64,000 nt of DNA from Limnephilus marmoratus. Its lineage: Eukaryota > Arthropoda > Insecta > Trichoptera > Limnephilidae. The notes under the pieces were generated by a model. It worked only from the letters and a program-made list of their open reading frames with translations, had not been told where the DNA came from and made no database searches. Position 1 is the stretch's first letter, and each line of letters begins with the position of its first letter. The translations under genes were made by a program, and so were the position numbers. Where the stretch lies: NCBI GenBank assembly GCA_917880885.1, contig OU862922.1:1550001-1614000 (forward strand), written 5' to 3'. Of the stretch, positions 34,675 to 44,032 are shown piece after piece.

Positions 34675-36960
34675 AGCAAAACATTTTAATGTTAGAAAAA
34701 CACTAACTTACATTAAAACCTTTCAATGTTAGAGAAACACTGACATAGAGAAAGATCTTTCAATGTTAGAGAAACACTCACATAGAGCAAAACCTTTCAA
34801 TGTTAGAGAAACACTCGCATAGAGCAAAACCTTTCAATGTTAGAGAAACACTCACATAGAGAAAAACCTTTCAATGTTAGAGAAACACCGACATAGATAA
34901 AGATCTTTCAATGTTAAAGAAACACTCACATAGAGCAAAACCTTTCAATGTTAGAGAAACACTCGCATAGAGCAAAACCTTTCAATGTTAGAGAAACACT
35001 CACATAGAGAAAAACCTTTCAATGTTAGAGAAACACCGACATAGATAAAGATCTTTCAATGTTAGAGAAACACTCACTTAGAGCAAAACCTTCCAATGTT
35101 AGAGAAACACTGACATAGAGAAAGATCTTTCAATGTTAGAGAAACATTCACTTAGAGCAAAACCTTTCAATGTTAGAGAAACACTGACATAGAGAAAGAT
35201 CTTTCAATGTTAGAGAAACACTCACTTAGAGCAAAACCTTTCAATGTTAGAGAAACGCTGACATAGAGAAAGATCTTTCAAAGTTAGAGAAACACTCACA
35301 TAGAGCAAAACCTTTCAATGTTAGAGAAACACTCACATAGAGCAAAACCTTTCAATGTTAGAGAAACACTCAAATAGAGCAAAACCTTTCAATGTTAGAG
35401 AAACACCAACATAGATAAAGATCTTTCAATGTTAGAGAAACACTCACTTAGAGCAAAACCTTCCAATGTTAGAGAAACACTGACATAGAGAAAGATCTTT
35501 TAATGTTAGAGAAACATTCACTTAGAGCAAAACCTTTCAATGTTAGAGAAACACTGACATAGAGAAAGATCTTTCAAAGTTAGAGAAACACTCACATAGA
35601 GCAAAACCTTTCAATGTTAGAGAAACACTCACATATGGCAAAACCTTTCAATGTTAGAAAAACACCGACATAGATAAAGATCTTTCAATGTTAGAGAAAC
35701 ACTCACTTAGAGCAAAACCTTCCAATGTTAGAGAAACACTGACATAGAGAAAGATCTTTCAATGTTAGAGAAACACTCACATAGAGCAAAACCTTTCAAT
35801 GTTAGAGAAACACTCGCATAGAGCAAAACCTTTCAATGTTAGAGAAACACCGACATAGATAAAGATCTTTCAATGTTAAAGAAACACTCACATAGAGCAA
35901 AACCTTTCAATGTTAGAGAAACACTGACATAGAGAAAGATCTTTTAATGTTAGAGAAACACTCACATAGAGCAAAACCTTTCAATGTTAGAGAAACACTC
36001 GCATAGAGCAAAACCTTTCAATGTTAGAGAAACACTCACATAGAGCAAAACCTTTCAATGTTAGAGAAACACCGACATAGATAAAGATCTTTCAATGTTA
36101 AAGAAACACTCACATAGAGCAAAACCTTTCAATGTTAGAGAAACACTCGCATAGAGCAAAACCTTTCAATGTTAGAGAAACACTCACATAGAGAAAAACC
36201 TTTCAATGTTAGAGAAACACCGACATAGATAAAGATCTTTCAATGTTAGAGAAACACTCACTTAGAGCAAAACCTTTCAATGTTAGAGAAACGCTGACAT
36301 AGAGAAAGATCTTTCAAAGTTAGAGAAACACTCACATAGAGCAAAACCTTTCAATGTTAGAGAAACACTCACATAGAGCAAAACCTTTCAATGTTAGAGA
36401 AACACTCAAATAGAGCAAAACCTTTCAATGTTAGAGAAACACCAACATAGATAAAGATCTTTCAATGTTAGAGAAACACTCACTTAGAGCAAAACCTTCC
36501 AATGTTAGAGAAACACTGACATAGAGAAAGATCTTTTAATGTTAGAGAAACATTCACTTAGAGCAAAACCTTTCAATGTTAGAGAAACACTGACATAGAG
36601 AAAGATCTTTCAAAGTTAGAGAAACACTCACATAGAGCAAAACCTTTCAATGTTAGAGAAACACTCACATATGGCAAAACCTTTCAATGTTAGAAAAACA
36701 CCGACATAGATAAAGATCTTTCAATGTTAGAGAAACACTCACTTAGAGCAAAACCTTCCAATGTTAGAGAAACACTGACATAGAGAAAGATCTTTCAATG
36801 TTAGAGAAACATTCACTTAGAGGAAAACCTTTTAATGTTAGAGAAACACTGACATAGAGAAAGATCTTTCAATGTTAGAGAAACACTCACTTAGAGCAAA
36901 ACCTTTCAATGTTAGAGTAACGCTGACATAGAGAAACACTCACTTAGAGCAAAACCTTGA
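34675..36960 (+). repeat. 37-bp satellite array, about 60 units
   Basis: Units of ctttcaatgttagagaaaca plus ctcacatagagcaaaac, period 37 bp. Variants gcaaaacc, gaaagatc and gataaagatc alternate in blocks. A marked variant (agaaacgctg) at 35,251 recurs at 36,287, exactly 1036 = 28 x 37 bp apart, and neighbouring variants repeat in the same order, so a higher-order repeat is present. The last units at 36,900-36,960 are degraded. Every unit lacks coding potential. Confidence 0.95.
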
Positions 36961-37474
36961 CACACTGCAAACACTGAATTAGAGCGAAACCTTATAGAAA
37001 TTAAAAATAAGAGGTTACGAATATAATTGTTTTTTTAAGATAAGTAAAGCTGTTAAGCGTAAAATGAAACCAGAGAATGAAAATGAATGTCAATCAATAT
37101 GAAGTGAATGACATTCTGTGAGAATATAAATTATTTATTGAATCTTCGGATTGTACAAGAATAAATTAAAGGAATCGATTGACCAAGACACTATAATAAT
37201 TTTAATATCTCAAGCTCGATGATACATTTCATAAGTCAAATCGAACGTCACTTGATAATCATCAAAATTCTAGAGTGAATAAGTTATTACAAAATAATTA
37301 AGGGCGCCAGATCGTTTTAAACATTACGAACAAGCTGTAAGAAATAAATGAAGGTAAACCAAAGTGAATTCTTAAAGCAAAGATGAGAATTTACGATTAC
37401 GACGTCGAAGTTCCGCCATTTGCTTGGTGCAATACTGCGTCGTGAATAACGTCCTTCCTTGCCCTGTTATGCTA
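36961..37474. other. No recognised feature
   Basis: AT-rich flank between the satellite and the Harbinger remnant. Confidence 0.5.
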
Positions 37475-37608
37475 GGTCTACACTACTCGCGAAGTTCTTC
37501 GACGAAATATTCGGGAAAGTTGACCGAAGTTCGAAGTACGTGGCTACACTCACGTTTAACTTCGCGAGAAGCTCATTCGCGCGGTGGTGCCGTCACGGCT
37601 CGCACGTC

Positions 37609-37716
37609 ATGGACGCTCAAGTAGCAGCTGCCGTTGCAATGTGCACGCTCGCTTATTATAACTATGTACATATTTATCAAACGAAGAAATATAAAAATAA
37701 AAGAAGGAACTACTAA
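37609..37716 (+). pseudogene. Harbinger transposase N-terminus
   Basis: An ATG at 37,609 begins MDAQVAAAVAMCTLAYYNYV and is followed by a basic stretch (QTKKYKNKRRNY) and a stop at 37,714. A short Ala-rich start followed by Lys/Arg residues is how many insect Harbinger transposases begin; the DDE nuclease domain is missing. The frame is open further upstream to 37,459, but that part crosses the terminal repeat, so 37,609 is the better start. The coding sequence is lost where the LINE tail begins. Confidence 0.5.
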
Positions 37717-37745
37717 CACAACATTTGGGCAAAAGCTTCTTATAT

Positions 37746-38118
37746 TATGGCATTAAACTCTACAATAAAATACCACTCTCACTCAAAAACCTCAACATTA
37801 TAACATTTAATTTTCAAATAAAAAGCTGGATACTAAATATAGGGAGATCCAGATAGAAAATACACTGATATCAAATACAGACTAAAACCAAATCTAGTGA
37901 ACTGAATTATAAAGAAAACACTATCTTATTTTATTTATAATTATTTAAAAAATATATGCTACATGATATATTTTATGTCTATTTCATATTAATTTCTTAT
38001 AATTAAATTATAATATGTAAGTGAAATCCTCAGCATGGGAGATCCGAGTGAGGATATCATTATCTCTACTTGTTACTAAGAAATGAAGACAATAAACCAT
38101 TATTATTATTATTATTTA
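37746..38118 (+). pseudogene. LINE 3' end nested in the Harbinger element
   Basis: The frame 37,746-37,856 reads YGIKLYNKIPLSLKNLNI, then TFNFQIKSWILN and a stop. The pattern 'xxKLYNxLP...F...L..WL' is the usual end of jockey/CR1-like LINE proteins. An AT-rich 3' UTR follows and ends with aataaacc and about six ATT units near 38,098-38,118. Only the last about 40 codons are present. Confidence 0.65.
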
Positions 38119-38260
38119 TTGACGCATCTTTTTTTCTACGGTAGCTCCTGTACATAGCAAAAAGCGAATCCTTCTTTTTCTTTAATTCATCTACGGGTAA
38201 TTCTAACATGCCCTGGTCGCAGGAGCAACAGAATTTGCTCCTGCGACCACTGTATTCCAC
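38087..38260 (-). pseudogene. MADF-like domain fragment
   Basis: On the minus strand ELPVDELKKKKDSLFAMYRS followed by YRRKKDASI fits the last helices of a MADF DNA-binding domain (...ELKxKxxxLxxxYRRxxKK). MADF or Myb-like proteins are the usual second gene of PIF/Harbinger elements and bring the transposase to DNA. Only about 35 residues are recognisable. A perfect 15-bp stem with a 5-base loop (38,214-38,248, tggtcgcaggagcaa) lies in the upstream part and interrupts the domain. Confidence 0.5.
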
Positions 38261-38299
38261 TCATAATCGTGCCGTATGACAATACTAATAAAAAATAAT

Positions 38300-38517
38300 T
38301 ACTAGCGCGCACGTCTATTCACGACGACGTATTGAAGCGAACTGAAGTTAACCGAGTAGTGTAGAAAGGCACTTCGTGTAGGCACTTCGTGCAACCTCGA
38401 GTCCTTTGACTCGGGCACAAAAACCGACAAAAACTGGAGGTCGCCCGAGACGAGCCAAGGTTGGACGAAAATAGACGAAGTGCCTTTCCTCACTATCGTA
38501 TTCGGCTAACCTCGGTC
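38300..38517. repeat. Short inverted motifs inside the Harbinger end
   Basis: cactactcgg-like and cacttcgtgt/cacttcgtgc motifs, gaaggcacttcg and its reverse complement near 38,476 (gacgaagtgcctttc), and ctcgagtcctttgactcggg form several small inverted repeats. They are probably subterminal transposase-binding repeats. Confidence 0.35.
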
Positions 38518-38553
38518 AACTTCGCGAATAGTGTGGACCTCTAGTTACTAGAG

Positions 38554-39250
38554 TCGGGTTTCCGTTTATATCTCAAAAACGGTGCGTCGCAGAGGAAAAC
38601 TTTTTTAAAATAAGTAAAAGCTCATAAAATTATCTACAACTTTTATTCTATACGTAATTTTGGAAATCCTAACCGTTTTTGAGTTATACGCTCCACAAAT
38701 GTCAATATTTTCGAAAAAAATCATTTTACCTCACATTTTTCATCAAACATTCCTTCATATCGTCTAAAATATTTATCCAAGAAAGAAATTCATTTAAAAG
38801 AAGTTGTAAATAATTTAATTACCTTTTAGAATATATATACATATGTAAATAAACCTCCAACCAGTAAATATTTACAGCAATTTTAAGTTTTTTCGTAAAA
38901 TGTCATTTTCAGAAAAAGCTGTTTTTTCTTACCAAATTATTAAGACGGGTTTTTTCTTCACGAGAAATTACTTATTAATTTTTGCACGCAAGATAGCAGG
39001 TAAGTTATTCTCGAACAGATGATTAGTGGAATTCATTTTATAATCATTATTATTGTGATGGGTGATTAGGTTAGTCATCGGAGATGCTACAATAACGTGC
39101 TACGATGCTGTTCGAGTTGGTAAAAAAGGCAATGAATGCGATAGTGGGCTTGACATTCTCAGACATCAAGTTGTCCCGCAAACTTCGGGCATTCCCAATG
39201 TCTTCTGTCAGCTCGTCGATAAAAATTCACGATGAAAAGGTTGCAGTTGA
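38554..39250 (+). repeat. Left terminal inverted repeat of the nuclease element
   Basis: 697 bp. Its last 146 bp (39,105-39,250) are coding (MLFELVKKAMNAIVGLTFSD...), the rest AT-rich non-coding. It ends at the edge of an internal deletion. Confidence 0.85.
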
Positions 39251-40579
39251 ATGAAAGTGGGATGCGAAAGACAACTAAATCTGTTCTGTATAGCTTATTC
39301 GAGCCTACCAAAAAAACTGTTCTACTGTCTCAGATAAACATAGTTGTGGACGGAGGATTTCTACTACACAGAGTAATTTGACAAAAAGATGCCTCCGTTG
39401 CCGCAATTTGTGATCGTTATATCACCTATGTCTATCACCACTATCCTGGAATGACTCGCACTGTCGTATTGGATGGGTACGCAAACCCATCCAATAGTAC
39501 GAAATCATAAGAACAGATGCGTTGATACAGACTGAGAAGGTCAGCCGACATCAATTTGACATGGAACAAATCAATACCCGTTAAACAGGAAGATTTTTTA
39601 TCCAATCCTACCAACAAAAGTAACTTCATCTCCTTACTACAGACAAAGTTTCGGGAGAATGGGATACAGACTCTTCAGGCCACCGATGATGCTGACGACC
39701 TTATCGTGAAGATTGCTGTGGAATTATCCTTTCACAACTCTGTGGCTGTCTTTGGTGAGAATGTGGACCTCACTGTCCTTTTGATTGCTTCCACTCCTCC
39801 CACCTAAGATATTCTGCTACTGAAACCCAGACGAGGAAAAACCAAAACAATGGCACTGTCCACCCAAGAGATGCAGCATCGTGGATTTGAACACATATAT
39901 CATATTTTTACATTCATTTACCGGATGCTATACAACGTCTGCAACTTTCAGGAGAAGCAAGGTGGGCTTTTCAAAATTGTATTTGGAGTCAAAAATGATC
40001 AAGCAAACGGCAATGATCTTTCACACAACCCCTCCTCCACTTACGACGAGGTTGAAGAAGCTGGAAATAAATGCTTCCTGAAATGGTATGCGGCACCAAA
40101 AAGACAGACCTCCCTTAACCAGTACCGCTTCCAGTCATTCACAAGGTCCGTGGCAAATATGAAGCCTGATATCAGCTCCCTCCCTCCAACAGAGAGATTC
40201 CCGGCGGACATACCACCAAGTTCAGCAGTGGCTCGGAATTGAGCTGCCCCCTGAAGAATGGGGGTGAAAACACGAAGGAAACACCCTGGTGCCAATTACA
40301 ACAGAAGATCCTCCAGCACCGGAGGTCCTACTGAAAATGATATTTTGCCGCTGCATCAAGGATTGTGCAATTGGCAAATGTGGATGCCGAAAAGCAATGC
40401 TGACCTGTTCTGCAGCGTGCCTTCACTGCCAAGGGAGATGATTCAATAGCGTGCCTGTTGCCGAGGACGACGATGAAAACGACGTAGAGCCCTTTCAGCA
40501 AGAACCATCCACCACTGAGAATGACGATGCCATGGATGAACAACGCTTGCCAGGACCCTCACGTCCAAAGAGGATATGA
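39105..40579 (+). pseudogene. FEN1/PIN-like nuclease with Cys-rich tail, broken
   Basis: Start at 39,105 in the left repeat (frame 0): MLFELVKKAMNAIVGLTFSD to KVAVE, then a deletion and a stop at 39,252. In frame 1 follow GMRKTTKSVLYSLFEPTKK, VVDGGFLLHR (39,343-39,372), VVLDGY (39,463-39,480), TDDADDLIV (39,682-39,708) and VFGENVDLTVLL, with stops at 39,379, 39,508, 39,520 and 39,805. Frame 2 carries IIFLHSFTGCYTTSA; frame 1 FLKWYAAPKRQ to SLPPTERF; frame 2 VQQWLGIELPPEEWG and a cluster of nine Cys in CRCIKDCAIGKCGCRKA... (40,346-40,432), then an acidic tail ending RLPGPSRPKRI. DGG, LDG, DADD and a DxD-like box in this order recall FEN1/XPG-type PIN nucleases; the last box has Asn where Asp is expected. 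I recall similar unnamed proteins in other invertebrates but no assigned function. Nuclease or transposition function is inference. Confidence 0.6.
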
Positions 40580-40619
40580 TAACGTGAATCCATATAAAGT
40601 TGAGAGTGTAACATGATGT

Positions 40620-40874
40620 TATTGAGAACAGTGCCAAGGGAAATGGGGCCAACTCATACTCAAAGAATTTCATCAAATCCTCATCCGATCGTTTGCTTAT
40701 ACACATCCGCTGAAACAGCAATGTTGCGTCAACTGCAACCTTTTCATTGTGAATTTTTATCGACGAGCTGACAGAAGACATTGGGAATGCCTGAAGTTTG
40801 CGGGACAACTTGATGTCTGAGAATGTCAAGCCCACTATCGCATTCATTGCCTTTTTTACCAACTCGAACAGCAT
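40620..40874 (-). pseudogene. Inverted copy of the nuclease gene 5' end
   Basis: In the right repeat the minus strand reads MLFELVKKAMNAIVGLTFSD, KIHNEKVAVDATLLFQRM and FFEYELAPFPLALFS without a stop. The first 49 residues match the left copy with two or three changes. The segment from DATLLFQ to ALFS is what the left copy has lost. It then leaves the family sequence near 40,620. This shows what the intact protein contained between KVAV and SGMRK. Confidence 0.75.
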
Positions 40875-41425
40875 CGTAGCACGTTATTGTAGCATCTCCG
40901 ACGACTAACCTAATCACCCATCACAATAATAATGATTATAAAATGAATTCCACTAATCATCTGTTCGAGAACAACTTACCTGCTATCTTGCGTGCAAAAA
41001 TTAATAAGAAATTTCCCATGAAGAAAAAACCCGTCTTAATAATTTGGTAAGAAAAAACAGCTTTTTCTGAAAATGACATTTTACGAAAAAACTTAAAATT
41101 GCTGTAAATATTTACTGGTTGGAGGTTTATTTACATAAGTATATATATTCTAAAAGGTAATTAAATTATTTACAACTTCTTTAAAATGAATTTCTTTCTT
41201 GGATGAATATTTTAGACTATATGAAGGAATGTTTGATGAAAAATGTGAGGTAAAATGATTTTTTTCGAAAATATTGACATTTGTGAAGCGTATAACTCAA
41301 AAACGGTTGGGATTTTCAAAATTACGTATAGAATAAAAGTTGTAGATAATTTTATGAACTTTTACTTATTCTAAAAAAGTTTTCCTCTGCGACGCACCGT
41401 TTTTGAGATATAAACGGAAACCCGA
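40729..41425 (-). repeat. Right terminal inverted repeat of the nuclease element
   Basis: 697 bp, reverse complement of 38,554-39,250, with scattered substitutions and compensating small indels. A C-run (cccccccccccc) follows at about 41,440. Confidence 0.85.
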
Positions 41426-42104
41426 AAATCGGGACCTTCCCCCCCCCCCCCTCCCCCCCCTAGCTCACCACCTAGACGTCAGGACTTTTAGTATGTTCAC
41501 ACCCTAAGCACCCTAAACAAGTCCTGAAAAAATCGCTTAGGTTCCTGCTCACGCACTCTACAACTCCTTCCTTTACTGGACTACAAGTGATATAACGCTC
41601 TTCTAATAGCGATGATAGTATCAGGGTACGAAGTTGCATAAGTCGGTAGTAAACTGCTACAATCCTTCAATGTAGTTATAGTGTAAACTCATACAGATCC
41701 ATCGCTTGCGTACAGAATGTTTTAAACTTGTTATTCACCTTTTAAAAAGAAAATTCCAGTTAAAATGAAAAAAGAGATTTACAAAGGTGACGGATGTTTA
41801 GACATTTCTTTTGAAAAGTTTCCATTAAAACGGTTGTCGGTTTTCCATGTACAAAGACATCGCGTAATAATTCATTTTACCGTTCGTATTTAAGCATAAA
41901 AGCGCAAACAAACTCGACAACAGTTTACTTTAGTTCGCGCATAATAAACTGAACCCAATGTTACATTGTTGCTTTTTGCTCTACTCCCCGCAGGACTGTA
42001 TTGTCGAGGACTTCTATTGTGTTTAGGTTAACAAAGCCATCATCGCAGTCATAAAGCTAAGTGTAACCAAAGATTTTATTACTATAAGTTAAACAACAAA
42101 TGGT
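41426..42104. other. No recognised feature
   Basis: C-rich run at 41,440-41,460, then AT-rich sequence. No coding signal. Confidence 0.5.
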
Positions 42105-42830
42105 TGATTTAGTGCAGAGATTTCAAAACATTTTTGCTCTGTAGACCACTTGCCTTTTTTTCCGTAGACCCTCTACCTGCCGAATACTGATGTTTCCTAA
42201 ACCAACCCGTCAAATACGTTTTTCTTTTTTTTTCGTAAGAAGAATGTCTACCGTGCTAAAACTCCTTTCCACGAGATATGAAGATGGAAAAGCTATCAAA
42301 AATATTATTGCGATAGTCCACAATGCAGGATAAGCAATAGGTATTTCCTTTTAAAGTGCTGATTTTCCTTAATTAACAGCCCTTTAATGTTTCGTTGGTG
42401 CTTATTCCGATCAGTTTGTCTTATTGCTTGTGGCCTCATAGGTTAAGAGTCGGTTCTCCCAAATCAGAATTTGCGATTCGGTTCTTTGTACAATTTATAC
42501 TTTCAAATCTTCCCTGCAGAGGTTCCATCGTTCCATTCAAATAAACGAAGAAATTAATGTTTCGCATTAGCGCCATCTGTTAACAAAATTTTAAAATCAT
42601 ACATTTACTTACAAGCAAAGTTTCTGACGTCACAAGGTGCACGTGTTTCAACATATCAGGGTTGTATTTTATCATCGCCCGCGAGTATTTTTTTTCAATA
42701 AAATTTTTTTGCTATAAAAAAAACTCCCGTCTTTCAGTAATTTATTTTGATGCGTTCTATGTTGCTATATTAATTACGTGTTTCTTTTTGTTGAAAAAAC
42801 ACATCTTACAAAATCGAAAGAGATACATAT

Positions 42831-42987
42831 CGGAACGTACCCATACTACGTGACCAACTTTTTGCAATTTTTAACCCCCCCCCCGGTGACCAAAATCCTA
42901 AGCAACTCGCCGCTCATTTGTATGGAGCGTGACATTTTGAAGACCCCCCCCCCCCTAAACGTGTCACGTAGTATGGGTACGTTCCCT
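42831..42987. mobile_element. MITE-D copy 2
   Basis: Terminal repeats ggaacgtacccatactacgt... (42,832-42,854) and the perfect reverse complement at 42,963-42,985, C-runs in the middle, 157 bp. A shorter relative of the copy at 22,958. Confidence 0.85.
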
Positions 42988-43080
42988 ATCTATTATATTA
43001 TTTATTAAAAGAAAATAACTTAGTTTACATCACTTTTTTTATTATATATATATATTTTTTTTTTTTATATTTTATACTAT

Positions 43081-43114
43081 CAACATGTTTCGTGAACCAT
43101 GTTCACTTCTTCAG
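43081..43114 (-). ncRNA. Hammerhead-ribozyme-like core
   Basis: Minus strand: CTGAAGA, then A, a stem gtgaac-at-ggttcac, GAAAC and atgttg. Both conserved boxes (CUGANGA and GAAA) are intact and acatgt after GAAA is self-complementary, as in the minimal stem III of Penelope-type hammerheads. One unpaired A at the base of stem II and no clear stem I make activity uncertain. Confidence 0.35.
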
Positions 43115-43417
43115 GAATAAAAGTATACTAAAGTTAAAAAATTAATTATAGATTACATATGGAGAGAAGAAATTGAAGGAGGGGGAAGGGTTGACAATGG
43201 TGGGAGTTTCGAAGAATTGGGGATTACCAAGCTATTAAAAACTACCAAAAAAAAAAAAAAAAAATTATATTAACTCTTGAGCAATTTTGAAACGTTACTT
43301 AATAGATATTACCACCGCAACGACGATTATCTATATTTCAATTTGTCAGTACTTAAATGAAAAAATATCGATTAACGATAGAGAGATAGACATATACCTT
43401 TTTTATTACTTACTGAG

Positions 43418-43578
43418 CACTCCCACACACGTCACAGATTCCTAACCACCCCTAACACCTTTTCCTTCCCAGAACTTCCTCTCCTACCTTTTATAAAAAG
43501 TACCCTCCACAAAGATGATATAGGACTGAGGGGAATCATTTTCTTCAGGGCCTCTTGTGTGGAGTCAATGAAAAAAAA
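43418..43578 (+). mobile_element. SINE-A copy 7, 3' part
   Basis: 5'-truncated: begins near gagcactcccacacacgtca, includes ttttccttcccagaacttcc and ends cttgtgtggagtcaatgaaaaaaaa. Truncation at the 5' side with an intact A-rich end is the pattern of target-primed reverse transcription. Confidence 0.75.
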
Positions 43579-44032
43579 TGTATTTAAAAAAACAACTAAA
43601 TTAATTAAGATTTTTCTTATAAGGCTATCTATACAGGATTTCCGGGGATAAAGTGTACAAACTTCGGAAGGAGATTTTAAATGACGGTAGAAGTAAAAAT
43701 GACAACTTTTTTTCGAAACTTCAATGTTTTTTTCCATAATAAAAATATTTTTCCGTAGAGGAATATACTTTTTTATAAGCAAACAATTCAACTTTTTTAC
43801 CCGAAAACTGAAAGAAACTGAAAAAGAAACTGGGTTATATGAAAAGGGACAACCTGGTAACAATGCTTGACGTGTGTGCCATATGATGAAGACCGTGATG
43901 CAATACAAACATAAAAAAAACTACAACACTTATATTAGCACCGAAATCAATGTTTATGTTTTCATTTTATTTTATTTTTATTAATCATTAACGCTCTTAT
44001 GGGCTTTTACATACATTAACATTTTTTATGTT

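Larger units (their letters stand above)
37475..38539. mobile_element. PIF/Harbinger-like deletion derivative
   Basis: Terminal inverted repeats of 22 bp with two mismatches: ggtctacactactcgcgaag... (37,475-37,496) and, inward from the right, ggtccacactattcgcgaag... (38,518-38,539). CTA on the left (37,472-37,474) and CTA one base beyond the right end may be the 3-bp target duplication expected for Harbinger. Plus strand: transposase N-terminus. Minus strand: MADF-like fragment. This two-protein layout is the known one for the superfamily. A LINE 3' end is inserted between them. Confidence 0.65.
38554..41425 (+). mobile_element. Long-TIR element with a FEN1/PIN-like nuclease gene
   Basis: Left arm 38,554-39,250 and right arm 40,729-41,425 are each 697 bp and clearly reverse complements with scattered differences (gtttccgtttatatctcaaa at the outer end). 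The interior of about 1.48 kb carries a broken gene. The inverted match continues in the gene sense: right-arm inner bases about 40,620-40,728 encode, on the minus strand, a segment that is deleted from the left copy, so the original repeats were about 800 bp and contained the 5' end of the gene. No target duplication was found. The left end is only about 10 bp from the Harbinger remnant. Confidence 0.8.

Noticed and set aside
34675..36960. CRISPR-like array
   Set aside because: Units are contiguous 37-bp repeats without unique spacers; this is a eukaryotic satellite.
40443..40874. 143-codon minus frame as an independent gene
   Set aside because: Only its first about 85 residues match the nuclease family, as the inverted copy of the 5' end; the rest is antisense of the acidic tail region.
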